Below the pieces are notes generated by a model. The model searched no databases and was not told the origin of the DNA. It saw only the letters and a program-made list of their open reading frames with translations. 64,000 bases of DNA from Bombyx mori (lineage: Eukaryota; Arthropoda; Insecta; Lepidoptera; Bombycidae), in the NCBI RefSeq assembly GCF_030269925.1, contig NC_085123.1:9610001-9674000 (forward strand), written 5' to 3'. Of this stretch, positions 53,611-64,000 are shown in pieces. The position numbers were made by a program, and so were the translations under genes. How positions within the stretch are numbered: the stretch's first letter is position 1; each line of letters begins with the position of its first letter.

Positions 53611-56493
53611 TTAGTTCGCTCGTCGAGCCCTTCGTCGCAAGCGACGGGTTCGACGAGGACGGTGACCGGTGCTTGTGGTGCCTAAAAGCACCGTTAGTGG
53701 ATCAGGAGGATCCGTAATGACGTGCTTTGGGCGACGTCGACGGTTTACCATTCGGTCTACTGGGTCGGGTATGTAATTTCCAGCGGCTACGATGAGAGGG
53801 TTCTCATGTCGTGCCGCCTTCTCAAAGTGGCGCAGCGATGCCGACTGTAGATACTTACTAAGAGAGTCGAGCTCCAGGTCATCGTGGAGATCCACATTCC
53901 TAAGGAACCATGGTGCTCCGACGGCTATCCTGCAGAATCGTGATTGAATAACCTGAAGGGATTTCAAGTGGGTGCGGGCTGAGTGAGCGAACACTACGCT
54001 TGCATACGTCATGACGGGGCGTATACAAGTTTTGTAGAGAGTTACCTTATTGCGGAGGGACAGTTTGCTTCGACTACAAAGCATTGGATAGAGTCGTCCT
54101 AGAATAAACGCGGCGCGGTCGCGTACCGTTTTTATATGGGGACGGAATGTCATCCCTCTGTCGAGGGTGACGCCTAGATATTTGACCTTCGAGACCCACG
54201 GTATGGGCTGGCCAAAGAGAGTGATGGGACTAACGGCGGAGGTATTTGCGCGCCTACTACGGAGTGGGATGCTCGAAGTGATGTTCGGAGGGCGACCCCT
54301 TTTGAAGAGCACCGCTGCGCTTTTCGTGGGCTTGATGTCTATTCGCCACTTCCGGAACCACTGTCCCATGGTGGCTACTGCGATCTGGAGTCGCCGATGA
54401 AGCAGCGACATCTTCCTACACGAGTAGTAGATAGCCGTGTCATCGGCGAAGAGCGCTAGATGGGTCTCCGGAGACCGGGGTATATCATTGATATACAAAC
54501 TAAATAATAACGGGGAGAGCGCGGAGCCTTGCGGGACTCCGGCAGTCAGTTGACGGGGACGAGAACGAGTTCCCTCTACTCGATATCGAAACGAACGGTT
54601 CGACAAGAAGTCTCGTATGATGAGCACGAGTCTGTCTGGCACTCCCATGTTGTACAGTTTGTAAATTAAACCGTTGTGCCAGACTTTGTCGAACGCCTTC
54701 GCGATGTCGAAGAAGAGGGCGCCGGTCGGGATTTGTTTACGCCTATTTAGTCCTATCAGAATGTGCTTCGTGAGGCGGTGCACTTGTTGTACGCACGAGT
54801 GTTTTGAGCGGAATCCGAACTGTTCGTCAATGAGAATTTTGTTCGCGGTAACAAAATCCCAGAGGCGTTTCCTAAGGAGACGTTCGTAAATTTTTCCTAT
54901 CGTCGAGAGGAGACTAATCGGACGGTAACTAGAAGTTTCGTTTCTCGGTTTGCCCGGCTTATGTATACCGATACCGTCCGCTTCTTTCCACACCGCGGGA
55001 AAGATGCAGTGCGTCATAGCGGCATTTAAAATTGTAGCCAACATTGCTATCAGTTGGACTGGCAAAATTTTTAGCGCGCGGTTGTGGATGCCGTCGGAGC
55101 CTGGTGCCTTCCTAGGTTGGAGGTTGTGGATCGCGTCTCTAACTTCGTCCGTGGTAATGGGGGGTAACGCGTCCGAGGGCGGCAGGGAAGCTCTGCGCTC
55201 GACCTCCCTGTCGACTAACTCGGTGTGTTCGGGGTCCGCGTGTTGAGTGCTGGTGGTGCACTGCTCTTGCAGTGCATCGGCCAGCAGCTCAGCTTTGTCA
55301 TCGTCATCGAATGCCGGTGGTTGGCCTGAAGGGCGTAAGAGGGGAGGCATAGTAGCGGTAGTTTCGGATTTGAGAGTCCTAGCTAGTCGCCAGTATGCTT
55401 GGTGGGAGGGCGCGAGTTGTTCTAAATAACTATGCCAATTATCGTTACGCGCGTCGCTTAAGCGGGAGTGGACTTCGCGTTGTAGACGACGCATCTGAAT
55501 CCGGTTTGAATGCGTGGGAAGACGATCGTAGGCCCAGATTGCCGCGTTCCTAACTCTTAAGAGATTCCTAAGATCGGGGGACAGTCTGATGCGGTGGAAG
55601 CTGTCCTCCACATCGACTTCTTTAGAAGATCTAATGATCGCGGAAGAGATGTGATCGGTAATGATGTTTATGGATTCGACGGTGTCCTCGGGGGATGGAT
55701 TCGAATCCGGGCCGTAAGGGAGGATTGGCGGAGCGGCGTCGGCTAGGCACGTGCCCAGCTTATTCCAATCCACCATGGTCCTCGTAACAGTGACTGGGTT
55801 GTGAGGGCGACCGAGCTGCATAACGACAGGTCGGTGGTCTGAGTCGAGCTCTGACATTGCTTCGATGGAACGCAAGCGCAGAGTTACGTTCCTAAGCAAT
55901 GCCAGGTCTATAGTGCTCGGACGGAGCGCGATGTTATACGAATAACATGTTGGAGTTGGGGGACCGACTATTTCAAAGGTGAGGTCGTCTATAAACGCGT
56001 CGAGACGCCTACCGTTAACGTTTGTACGATGGCAGTTCCACCTAGTGTGGTGGCAATTTAAATCGCCTGCCAGGATGACAGAGTCTCCCATGCCGAACAG
56101 TGACTCGATGTCACTGCTCAGAAGGGGCTTGTCCGGGGGGAGATAAACGGATGCGATGACGATCGGCTGGTGTCCCGTCAGCGAGATACGGCACACTGAC
56201 GCCTCGATATGTGAGAGCGAGGGAGTATCGAGAGGGACAACGTGCAGGGCCCGCCTATAGTAAATGGCAGTCCCGCCTTTGGAGGCGGTGAGTCTGTCAT
56301 TCCTAACCATGACGTAATTCGCGACTTTCGGGTCGCGACGCGAGGGCTTCAGACAGGTTTCCTGCACTAATAGAATATCTACAAGATTATCGCGGAGGAA
56401 TTCAAAAATTTGATCGCGTTGCCGCGCGAGTCCGTTAGCATTATAGAATGCTAACGTAAGGGAATACGGTTTTTCTCTACCTTTTTGCGCCAT
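53611..56493 (-). CDS. ORF2: endonuclease and reverse transcriptase, intact (960 aa)
   Basis: Encodes the enzyme for target-primed reverse transcription. Residues 1-225 form an apurinic-endonuclease-like domain with 'QET' at 44-46, 'GDLN' at 143-146 and 'SDHRPV' at 218-223. The RT follows: 'RKAPGSDGI' near 461, 'SYRPISLLS' at 522-530, 'FFDIAKAFDKVW' near 594, 'GVPQGSALSPLL' near 652 and catalytic 'FADD' at 682-685. An arginine-rich C-terminus ends the protein ('RRTRRLRRRARRAN'). No RNase H is evident, as usual in jockey-clade proteins. ATG at 56493 is 17 nt past the ORF1 stop. Compared with copy 1, residue 507 is Gly instead of Val just before 'IGIHKPGKP'; its effect is unknown. The frame has no stop or shift. 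Confidence 0.95.
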   Translation of the reverse strand: MAQKGREKPYSLTLAFYNANGLARQRDQIFEFLRDNLVDILLVQETCLKPSRRDPKVANYVMVRNDRLTASKGGTAIYYRRALHVVPLDTPSLSHIEASVCRISLTGHQPIVIASVYLPPDKPLLSSDIESLFGMGDSVILAGDLNCHHTRWNCHRTNVNGRRLDAFIDDLTFEIVGPPTPTCYSYNIALRPSTIDLALLRNVTLRLRSIEAMSELDSDHRPVVMQLGRPHNPVTVTRTMVDWNKLGTCLADAAPPILPYGPDSNPSPEDTVESINIITDHISSAIIRSSKEVDVEDSFHRIRLSPDLRNLLRVRNAAIWAYDRLPTHSNRIQMRRLQREVHSRLSDARNDNWHSYLEQLAPSHQAYWRLARTLKSETTATMPPLLRPSGQPPAFDDDDKAELLADALQEQCTTSTQHADPEHTELVDREVERRASLPPSDALPPITTDEVRDAIHNLQPRKAPGSDGIHNRALKILPVQLIAMLATILNAAMTHCIFPAVWKEADGIGIHKPGKPRNETSSYRPISLLSTIGKIYERLLRKRLWDFVTANKILIDEQFGFRSKHSCVQQVHRLTKHILIGLNRRKQIPTGALFFDIAKAFDKVWHNGLIYKLYNMGVPDRLVLIIRDFLSNRSFRYRVEGTRSRPRQLTAGVPQGSALSPLLFSLYINDIPRSPETHLALFADDTAIYYSCRKMSLLHRRLQIAVATMGQWFRKWRIDIKPTKSAAVLFKRGRPPNITSSIPLRSRRANTSAVSPITLFGQPIPWVSKVKYLGVTLDRGMTFRPHIKTVRDRAAFILGRLYPMLCSRSKLSLRNKVTLYKTCIRPVMTYASVVFAHSARTHLKSLQVIQSRFCRIAVGAPWFLRNVDLHDDLELDSLSKYLQSASLRHFEKAARHENPLIVAAGNYIPDPVDRMVNRRRRPKHVITDPPDPLTVLLGTTSTGHRPRRTRRLRRRARRAN

Positions 56494-56510
56494 TGGTTAC
56501 CGGTAAGATT

Positions 56511-58062
56511 TTATAACGTACGCGACACGGACTCGTAGACGTCCATGTGATCGAAAGCGGCCGCGAGCCGCTGTTCGGGGGTTACCGACCTACGTATCGC
56601 GTCTGCGAACGATCGCAGACGGTCGAAGTTGACCGCGGTGACGAAGTCACGCACGAGCGCGAAGTCGTTGACGGCAGAGGGTTGCGGGGGACGGAACGCG
56701 GGCGCGGGGCGTGTCACGAGCGGGGGCGGGGGTGCGGTTTCCGTTCCCGCCTTCGTATACGGCAGCGGCTTTTTCCACGCCGAGACCGTGGGAACTGCAG
56801 CCGGCACGAAGGCGGGTTTCGGCACTGAAGGTGCCGAAGCCTTTGGGCCGACGGTTCGCGGAGCTGGGTGGGTTGGACGTTTTCGCGGAGCCCTGGGACA
56901 TCCACGGTAGTTCGCGGGGTGCCCCTGCTTAAGGCATAGGACACAGCTGGGAGGTTCGGTCGCGGTTTCCCTATCTCTAACGCAATCTAACGTAGCGTGA
57001 TCGCCGAGGCATTTCACGCAGCGGGGGCGCGCGTGGCAATTACGCGCTGAGTGGCCATAGAGTTGGCACCTGTAGCACTGCCCGGGAGTGCCACGCTTAT
57101 GGGGGCTTCGATCGAGATCCCGGATAGGGCGCAAATTGTCGTGAGACATGCGATCTTCTTTTAGGCTTTTATATTATAGGGCTGTTTGCCCCGCCCGCTG
57201 TGTATCCGGTGCACACTAACTATCGGGAGGGCCTGAGCGGTCAGATCCTCCTTTATGTAGTCGATGTCGAGTTCTTTAGCTCGCGGTCCTCCTGAAGAGC
57301 ATAGGTGTGGAAACCTATGTTCTCCTTTCGGAGGTATGCTGAGAGGGCCCTATGGTCGCCCGGCGTTGCGACCTTTATCTGAATCCCATGCGCGACGTTA
57401 CGCGCATGGGTATAATTAATTTTATTTGCCTAAAGGGCCTGGGAAACGCGGTTCCACGCAGTTTTTTCCTGGAGAATCAGCGGGGGCGGGGCAGCTACTT
57501 TAGGAGCGGGCGCGGGTTTGGGGCGCGGCGGTGGGGTTACGCGGCGAGCGGAGTCCGACTCCGGTGTCACGACTACCTGCGGGCGGGAGGCGGTCGCGGA
57601 TTTAGTCTGCTTCGTCGTGGAGCTCCGGGACTCCACGGCGCGAGTACGCTTTTTACCGCGCGTTACGGTTTGGAACCCATCCGAAGTTCCAGGCTGAGGG
57701 CTTGACGCGGATTCGAAATCCATCTCCGATTCGGTATCGGAGCCTGAACTTGAAACGATCGAGGTCGCGGCGGACGTAGCGCGTGATGACGTAACCGACG
57801 CGGGCGCGGGGGTGGGGGTAGCGCTAGGCGCTTCGTGAGTCGCATCGTGGGAACGTGCGCTCGAACTTGACGCGGCGGCGGGGGGCGCGCGGCGTGCCTC
57901 CGAGGCACGGTTGAGAAACGCGGCGACGGACGCGGGGGGGGAGGGATTGCCACGAGCGGCCCTATAGCTGAGATACTCGGCCCTAATTGACGGTTACCTA
58001 TCCCGGAGGAACCCGACAATGTCCCTAGCACTTTCACTGTCACACACAAAATCTTCGCTCAT
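56511..58062 (-). pseudogene. ORF1: nucleic-acid-binding protein, multiply broken
   Basis: The likely ATG is at 58062. One frame runs from there to 57430 with a TAA at 57994-57996 and a TAG at 57430-57432. It is rich in Ser/Pro/Ala and contains 'PPPLILQEKTAWNRVSQAL'. Beyond that, sequence related to the conserved central ORF1 domain continues but shifts frame near 57260, near 57170 and at the G-run 57101-57105. The final frame (56511-57149) holds three cysteine knuckles: 'CYRCQLYGHSARNC', 'CVKCLGDHATLDC' and 'CVLCLKQGHPANYRGC', the family's RNA-binding hallmark. The protein cannot be made whole, so any mobility would need ORF1 from another copy. Confidence 0.9.
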
Positions 58063-58618
58063 CTTCGGTCTTCTTGCCCGGGGGGGGGCGGCCCCGGGAC
58101 TTTTGTTGAACTCGCCGAAAGGCGAGGCCACGGATAGGATTTGTAACCCCCCTGTGCTGCAGGACAGCAAGGAGCAGGGGGGGGGAATGCCTATGCCGTG
58201 AAAACGGCAATCGGCGGGGAAAAGGAAAGGAACCCGCTCGGGCTGTATAGTGCTACAGCAGGCAGAATCGCGAGCGGGGGTCTAGTCTTGAAAAAGACTG
58301 TTGTTTTGGGAAGGGTTAGGAAATCGCTAGCCTGTGAGTGCCACAGGAAGCCTGATCGTAGCGATTGGTTTTGCCTTGAAAAAGGCAGTTGGTAAAGGGT
58401 GGGTTCGCGGTTACAACACTTTAGCGCACAAAAATGGACTCCGAGACGCAAATCGCAAGCGACCAACGGATCGGCACGTCCGCACTACTGAATTGTAAGC
58501 ACGATGTATTCACGGTCACTACACTGTCGAGCACAACTGTGAGTTCAGAGACGCAGCTCGCAAGCGGGCCACGGATCGGAAAGCACGTCCGCGCACGACC
58601 GAGTCGTGAGCGAGAATG
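58063..58618 (-). promoter_or_regulatory. 5' UTR / probable internal promoter region of copy 2
   Basis: GC-rich and non-coding, upstream of ORF1. Two diverged units recur about 107 bp apart: 'gagacgcaaatcgcaagcg...' at 58442-58484 and 'gagacgcagctcgcaagcg...' at 58549-58594, both followed by 'acggatcgg' and 'cacgtccgc'. Several A/T-G pair runs ('aaaacggcaa', 'aaaaagactg', 'aaaaaggcag') flank GC segments. Non-LTR elements usually carry promoter activity here; that role is inferred from position. Confidence 0.6.
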
Positions 58619-58628
58619 TCCGCTTGGT

Positions 58629-59519
58629 CATGAACTAAAAGTGCGCGTTCTGAGGCGAATTTCTGTCACGTATTTGCATTCCTGACCGAAAATTTATTAC
58701 TAGCTCATTCGCAGAAGCTCACCGCAGTAAGGTATACTATAATTGTTATCTTGAACACGTTACACAGATTTTTATAATTAAATATATCTATTATCTTTTA
58801 GTTACATCTATGGAATAGGATTCAATATGCCAATAATAATACCAAGATTTGCATTTACATGAGCTCTCAACAAAGATTTTACGGACGGCGGTCTCTCTCC
58901 TATACTGTGTTTAATATAATATGACGGTCTAGGGGTAAAGCCATTTGTTCTGTGGATGATCATCCCTGATAATACAAAGTACTAAAAATATATCCAAATT
59001 AAATTATAGTTTATATATACAACCAGAGTTTCAATCTAATGAATCGTGAGTGAAATTTAAATTGAGCATATAAGGCTTAATTTTATAAGACACTTTTCAT
59101 CCAAATTGATATTAAATACTTGCAGCTCTAACTAAAGAACATATTTGTATCTATTTTTTATTACTTATTTTAAAAAACGAAATATAGGTCTTCGATTTTA
59201 GCTGCGCTTAGGGCAGATATGACTTTTAAATTGTATATTCCTATATCCTTTATGTTTGGTACCAAAATCGACTTGGCGGTGTAAACTTCATCACGTTCTC
59301 TTACGCTGTCATGCCTCATACACGCCACAGCTCTCGAATCTCTTGTGTATGCCGTCGTGTATGATAAACATTTCATTTCTACACCAAGCGAGTTGTATAC
59401 TCCATGTGTATTTGCGTTATATCACTTCCTTTAGATGACGCATTTTGGCACATACCGCCCGGCCTTGGAATAAACATGGTATTTCCTGAGGGCTATGACA
59501 GATCCTTTTCCAAATCAGG
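58629..59519. other. Gene-free AT-rich stretch
   Basis: No gene recognised; small ORFs on both strands near 59170-59438 have no domain. Confidence 0.45.
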
Positions 59520-59645
59520 TTCGAGGTGAGTTCTCAACGGTAGTCCACAGCTTGGCTGTGCCCCTGGCATTGCTGAAGTTCACGAGTAACGGTTCTTTAT
59601 CGGGTGGACCACATGTTAATCTGCTTAGACGGACAATAAAAACAT
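59520..59645 (+). mobile_element. Second SINE type, diverged copy
   Basis: 'ggtagtccacagcttggctg', 'ctggcattgctgaagttcac' and 'atctgcttagacggacaataaa' (split) correspond, reverse-complemented, to 41470-41600. A scrap with Bm1-like wording follows at about 59700-59750. Confidence 0.6.
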
Positions 59646-60289
59646 ATTATTAGGTCCAAGTTTCAAATGTATCGTAAAACGATTATTCCACTTAGAACCA
59701 GAACGAATGACTGCTCCACGGAATGAAGTAAGTAGGATAGTCGAAACCACCAATATAAATACGGACTATTACAATATAACAAAATAAATAACAAAAACTA
59801 AATAAACTATCACTTTTGTCCTAGTTTTAAATTCACTGGCTCATTCATATTTTTTGTATTTTATGACCAATACGCCCGGGCTATTACTTATTAAAAAGCA
59901 ATTTAAACACACGACTTCAGAACGTTATTGGAAAACGAGCGATATCGAATGGATTTTAGATGCAGTTTCTACGAATTTTATGCAAAATTGCCGTTTTATG
60001 ACCGCTTATCCAGTTTCAAGCGCATTCTAAGGTTGTAAAAGATCTTCCGAATATGATTCCACCATCTTATCTTTAACTATTGATCGATACTGGTAATTCT
60101 ACCTTTTATATCTGTACACTCTACAGTACGTAATCGTAAGTATTTTGGTGGTTATAATTTTTACATTAGCGGCTTTTGGAAGGAATCTTCAGCGGTAGGC
60201 AGCGGTTTAATAGTTAGTGGATGGTTAATTTCCAGAACCGACAACAGAAGATCGTCAAAAAAAGCTTCAGTATCTTAAGTTAGGCGATC
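59646..60289. other. Gene-free stretch
   Basis: No gene recognised. Confidence 0.45.
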
Positions 60290-60415
60290 CAATGTTTTAA
60301 CTTTGGGTCCGCGGCCTGCTCTCAACATCTGCAGACCGTCAAGACAAACATACATCGCGTCCCCCTAAGCGCAGACACCTCAGATGAGGTTCGACCCTCT
60401 GCCTGAAAAAAAGGC
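60290..60415 (+). mobile_element. R1-clade 3' UTR relic
   Basis: 'ctgctctcaacatctgcaga', 'cgcgtccccctaagcgcag' and 'tgaggttcgaccctctgcct' followed by A's match, in order, the 3' UTR end at 12700-12815 of the R1-clade insertion ('ctgctctcaatacctgcaga', 'gcgcgccccctaggcgcgg', 'ggaggttcggcccccggccc'). About 125 bp, diverged. Confidence 0.78.
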
Positions 60416-62283
60416 GGTACAATATTAAAACAAAACGTATTATCCAACTGCTCCTCGGATTATTTATTTTATTTATCAGTTTAAATTACAGAAAATTGTA
60501 CTCAATCCCCATTATTTTAGGGCATACATTTACGAGTTTTATTACAAAGAAAAATCCCGTTTAAAACGATGTCCCCGAAGTAACTTAATGCTCTCCTAAA
60601 CGACCGGCAGGCGTGTCATAATAAAACTTCATGAAAATATGTACGTGGAACTTGCCTTTTTGTCGTAGAGGCGACATACTCTTGGAGTCAAGAATTCTTG
60701 CCAAATTAAGTAATCGTGTAAGTGTCGACGCCTACAGACATCGCCCTAATTTGGTCTTCTGACAAATTGGCTCAGACAATTCATTATAGCAACGAGTATT
60801 GTGTTGACAACAGCGTGAGTTGTAAAAACGATGTAATGTGCCGTTAGAGGGAAAGGATATTTGTTGATTTCGTACTGTTTTCTTGGTTTTACTTCCCGAT
60901 AGCAGTAAAACGAGTTCGGATTAATATTTATTTAACAAAAAACACGTTTTATGGATTCGCGGTTTGTTAGTTTTCTTGGGTCATATCAAACCATTTGGCT
61001 ATTTGTAAATATGAGGATTCGACTATTCTTTCAATATGAAAATTGGTACCTTTAACTTTTTACTCACCTGCTATTGCTCATCTAGTGTTAGGACCTTAAA
61101 ACATGAGATCGAAGTCCAAATTGAATTCAACACGGTACCCATGCTTTGCAACAAAAACAAGCGGGTACTGGGTACTTACTTATCTGGGGCGTAAGAATTT
61201 GAATTAGAAAATAAAAATTAACTAATCAAGTTATTTGCTAATGCCATTTTTCATATTACTTATGCTCACCATGCTTGATATTATAGTGTTGTAAGTATCA
61301 GATATTTATTTACTTTAATTTTTAACTTTCAAAACGTGGCTTAATATTTCTCACAACATTACATAAGTTAATTCATTTCTTTTGTATAGTCATTTTTAAA
61401 AGTTAGTTCAGACGCGTACTATTTTATTAACTTAGTTTTTACTGGTCGGGAGTAATAAATTTTTTTGTGACCTCATTAAACAACATTAAGCAACCACGTA
61501 AAATTTGTAAGGAATTTAATAGATGCACAAAAAGATTGCTTTTAGGTTTCATTATTGATTTTTCCCTTTCTTTTATATTACCAACGCTTAATTTTTGAAA
61601 GGAAGACTTTAAAGATATTTAAAAAAGTATTATCTTTGAAGCCCGCCTTTTACGGAAACTGTAAAGGTTTTTTTATTTCATAAATAGGCAGTGAGCCTTT
61701 GTAGAATTTAGAACAAGCTCCACATTAATCCGAAAGCGTGTTTTCTATTGCGCTTATCGGAAGTACTTTGGGACAACGCGCTTACAGAATTAACTGCCTA
61801 CCTACCCATAGCTGGAGCATTTACATAACAGTACGGAGGTTTCATTGCTGTATAAGGAGTTTCTTGAAATTAGCGAAAGGCCCGAGGCAGTCCAGTTGAA
61901 ACAATGTTGATTTTTGTGCGAAGTAATCATGTTAATAAAAAGCAGTGTAAACTTGGGAGTTACTTAGTCTTACTGGGCCTTGTTCAAGTTTTACTTGTTT
62001 ATTCTTACGAACATACAAATTTTCCTTGTTTATGTTTCTCAAACGCTGATTCCTCGAGTCAGTTTGAGTCATCAGATTTATTAGAGCGTCTGTAGTCTAA
62101 AACGGTTAAACGTCCGATATAGTTATGGAATAATGCCACCCTCAAAATTCGATAAGCTTGTCTGACAGTGTGAGCAGTGTACATTGACAATTTTTTGAAA
62201 CCTATAATCCGATAAACAAAATAACGTTTTTGATTTTGTGAGACCTTGTTGAAAGTACAGTTCTACAGTCATAGTTCTCTATT
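60416..62283. other. Gene-free stretch with mixed-GC blocks
   Basis: Includes even-composition sequence at 60590-60850 and 61640-61900. A 63-codon ATG ORF at 61904-62095 has a hydrophobic stretch ('LVLLGLVQVLLVYSY') that could mimic a signal or membrane segment. No homology recognised, so no gene is called. Confidence 0.35.
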
Positions 62284-62479
62284 TATGCCTAATTCTGCCG
62301 TGAAGTAGTAATGCGTTTTGGTTTGAAGGGTGGCGCAGCCGTTGTCTATACTGAGACCTTAGGACTTATATCTCAAGGTGTTTGGCGTATTTACGTTGTA
62401 GATGTCTATGGGCTCCAGTAACCACTTAACATCAGGTGGTCTGTGAGCTCGTCCACTCATCTAAGCAATAAAAAAAAAT
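62284..62479 (+). mobile_element. Bm1-type SINE, 5'-truncated
   Basis: 'ttctgccgtgaagtagtaat' to 'atctaagcaataaaaaaaaa'. Confidence 0.92.
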
Positions 62480-63891
62480 TGACACAGAGGTTTTTATAAA
62501 AAATTGCTTTCTTGATTTAACTTATTAATGGAAGTAGCAACGATATTTTCTTCCGAGACGTCAAATTTGTAAATTAAAAAACTATTTTTCTTATCCTGTA
62601 ATTACTCTCTATCGGACTAGTGCCAGGTCAAAGATAAAATCTAGACAACGCCTATATTAAAGGCGCTAATTTAATTTATTAAAATACGCACTGGCGACAC
62701 TTCAGTCATGCTCACTTTTTTATAGTATAAACTGAATTTTCTGTTTCGATAAACTAATCATACTCTTTATTGATCTAGATACTTCGAGCTCACTCACGAC
62801 TTGTCTAGTTTTAAATGATTACTGGAGCAAAAATACATAACTTGAATGCTTTGAAACATGAAGTAGAACCTCACTTGTCATATATAGAACGACATACAAT
62901 TTACTCATTACAATCACTAAAAATTACCGTCCGCTAGACTTTAAGGTCGGCATAGATATTCCTATTCTGACATAGGCGTTAAGAATAAACTAAGAACGGA
63001 TTTTACCCAGAATAATGTTTTATTTATCATTCCGTACATGATCGTTGCTACTGGTAACTTATAGACCAGAGATTTACACAAGCGACTATTTACATCCGGA
63101 AAATGTAATGTATTTAATTATTTATGAATAATAAATACAACTCGGGTGAAGCCGCGAGGCAAGTCTAATATTTTTTAACGCTAATACTGGTGCTTTGAAT
63201 CACAACTAAATAAGCAAGATGATGAAACCTACTACTGTGAATTCAAAGCACGATCTGCCACATCTTATACGCAAATCCATACTGAACAATCGGCAAATGA
63301 AAAATCATTTGCACCAATATCGTTATTAAAATAATTGCCATAGGTAGGCTAAATTGTGTTAACTTTAAATTTTAAAAAAAGAACGCAAATTTCTTTAGAA
63401 TTTTCACTACTTATAACTTACTTCTTCCCAACGCTTCGATCTACGCTAGGCGATTTTGCTCAAAGCAACCGCTATGAACTCCGTCTCGATAATAAACAGG
63501 ACATACACATTTATTTCCTTTAGTAACACACATTTATAAACATACATTTACTAAGCTAAATTGCTCCATTTCGGCCGCAGTCTTACAACTGTGCTAACCC
63601 TTTGGATCACTGAGAAGTTTGTAATTACAACTTCTCCATTAACGAAGTGCTAAAATGAGTCGGAAGAGATATGGAGTTTGCCAAATCAGATCCAACAAAA
63701 CGAACTCGCGTTCGGTGCTTTCAGTTCTCTGACAAGAATAATAAGTAAAAATGAATACTCGGTACGTTGATTAAATTGTTGAATCCTCGGCTGAGGACAA
63801 TGAACTTGCTCGTTTGATAATTACGTATCAAAAGAACACGTCTATTTTGAAGTGTATGCTTGTTTATGTAACTTTGAAATGTCTGCAAGTT
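62480..63891. other. Gene-free stretch
   Basis: Contains a degenerate SINE piece (about 62785-62870) and a Helitron-type 3' remnant at 63130-63166 ('cgggtgaagccgcgaggcaa'). A short Ig-like peptide frame near 63188-63330 was considered and not accepted as an exon. Confidence 0.4.
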
Positions 63892-64000
63892 TTTTTTTAT
63901 TGCTTAGATGGGTGGACGAGCTCACAGCCCTCCTGGTGTTAAGTGTTTACTGGAGCCCATAGACATCTACAATGTTAATGCACCACCCACCTTGAGATAT
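63892..64000 (-). mobile_element. Bm1-type SINE, running off the window
   Basis: Poly-T, 'attgcttagatgggtggacg' and 'cacccaccttgagatat' at the last base of the window. The rest lies outside. Confidence 0.92.

Larger units (their letters stand above)
53409..58618 (-). mobile_element. Near full-length jockey-clade non-LTR retrotransposon, copy 2
   Basis: Elements in order on the - strand: 5' UTR with tandem units (58618-58063), ORF1 (58062-56511, broken), 17-nt gap, ORF2 (56493-53611, intact), 3' UTR and a short A/T tail. A 10-bp direct repeat, 'tccgcttggt', at 53399-53408 and 58619-58628 marks probable insertion boundaries, giving about 5.2 kb. The sharp fall in GC at 58.62 kb agrees with this end. 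It is closely similar to copy 1 at 46.0-49.6 kb in the same orientation. Confidence 0.9.

Noticed and set aside
61904..62095. 63-codon ATG ORF with a hydrophobic run that could be a signal peptide.
   Set aside because: No homology, cleavage site or context is recognisable, and AT-rich DNA often gives hydrophobic frames.
63188..63330. A + strand frame with 'LNKQDDETYYCEFKARSATS', resembling the end of an Ig domain, about 28 kb downstream of the Beat-like gene.
   Set aside because: There is no good acceptor before it and no donor after it. A D-x-x-x-Y-x-C match is short enough to occur by chance, and upstream sequence has a stop close by. Kept only as a note.
1..64000. Telomeric TTAGG arrays, CRISPR arrays, rRNA or prokaryotic gene clusters.
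   Set aside because: None were seen; the sequence is moth nuclear DNA dominated by interspersed elements.

Overview
The window looks like nuclear DNA of a silk moth (Bombyx mori or a very close relative). It is AT-rich, has long introns and few genes, and carries about twenty copies of a tRNA-derived SINE matching the Bombyx Bm1 type: a 'gtcgtggcctaa' head, a 'ggtggtaggacctcttgtg' middle and an 'atctaagcaataaaaaa' tail. Lepidopteran-style Helitrons (TC...CTAG between A and T) and R1-clade and jockey-clade non-LTR retrotransposons are also present.

Only one host gene can be supported. Five exons on the + strand (26714-35460) encode a two-immunoglobulin-domain protein of the Beaten path (Beat) axon-guidance family. 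All splice phases match, and the last exon gives a stop after a hydrophobic C-terminal tail. The exon or exons with the start codon and signal peptide were not found and probably lie farther upstream. The introns hold a MITE 10 nt past one splice donor, two Helitrons and several SINEs.

Layout. 0-13 kb holds three R1-clade RT pieces: a 1 kb 3' end on the - strand, an internal piece with a nonsense codon, and a 2.3 kb 5'-truncated copy with an open RT frame, a 17-bp target duplication and a snap-back inverted duplication at its 5' junction. It also has old jockey remnants and a pair of copies of an unclassified repeat. 13-26 kb is SINE-rich, with a second tRNA-SINE family (one copy split by a Helitron) and the C-terminal end of another LINE. 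26-35.5 kb is the Beat-like gene. 35.5-46 kb has no recognised gene but several repeats, including a Helitron that carries foreign DNA and a SINE. 46-58.6 kb is dominated by two young copies of one jockey-clade element in the same orientation. One is 5'-truncated and sits inside a SINE; the other is essentially full length (about 5.2 kb) with an intact endonuclease/RT ORF2 but a broken ORF1. 58.6-64 kb is gene-poor, with SINE pieces and an R1-type 3' UTR relic.

No rRNA, functional tRNA, CRISPR array or prokaryote-type operon is visible. The sequence is therefore one neural cell-surface gene in a dense field of mobile elements, and the most informative details are insertion junctions and nesting order.
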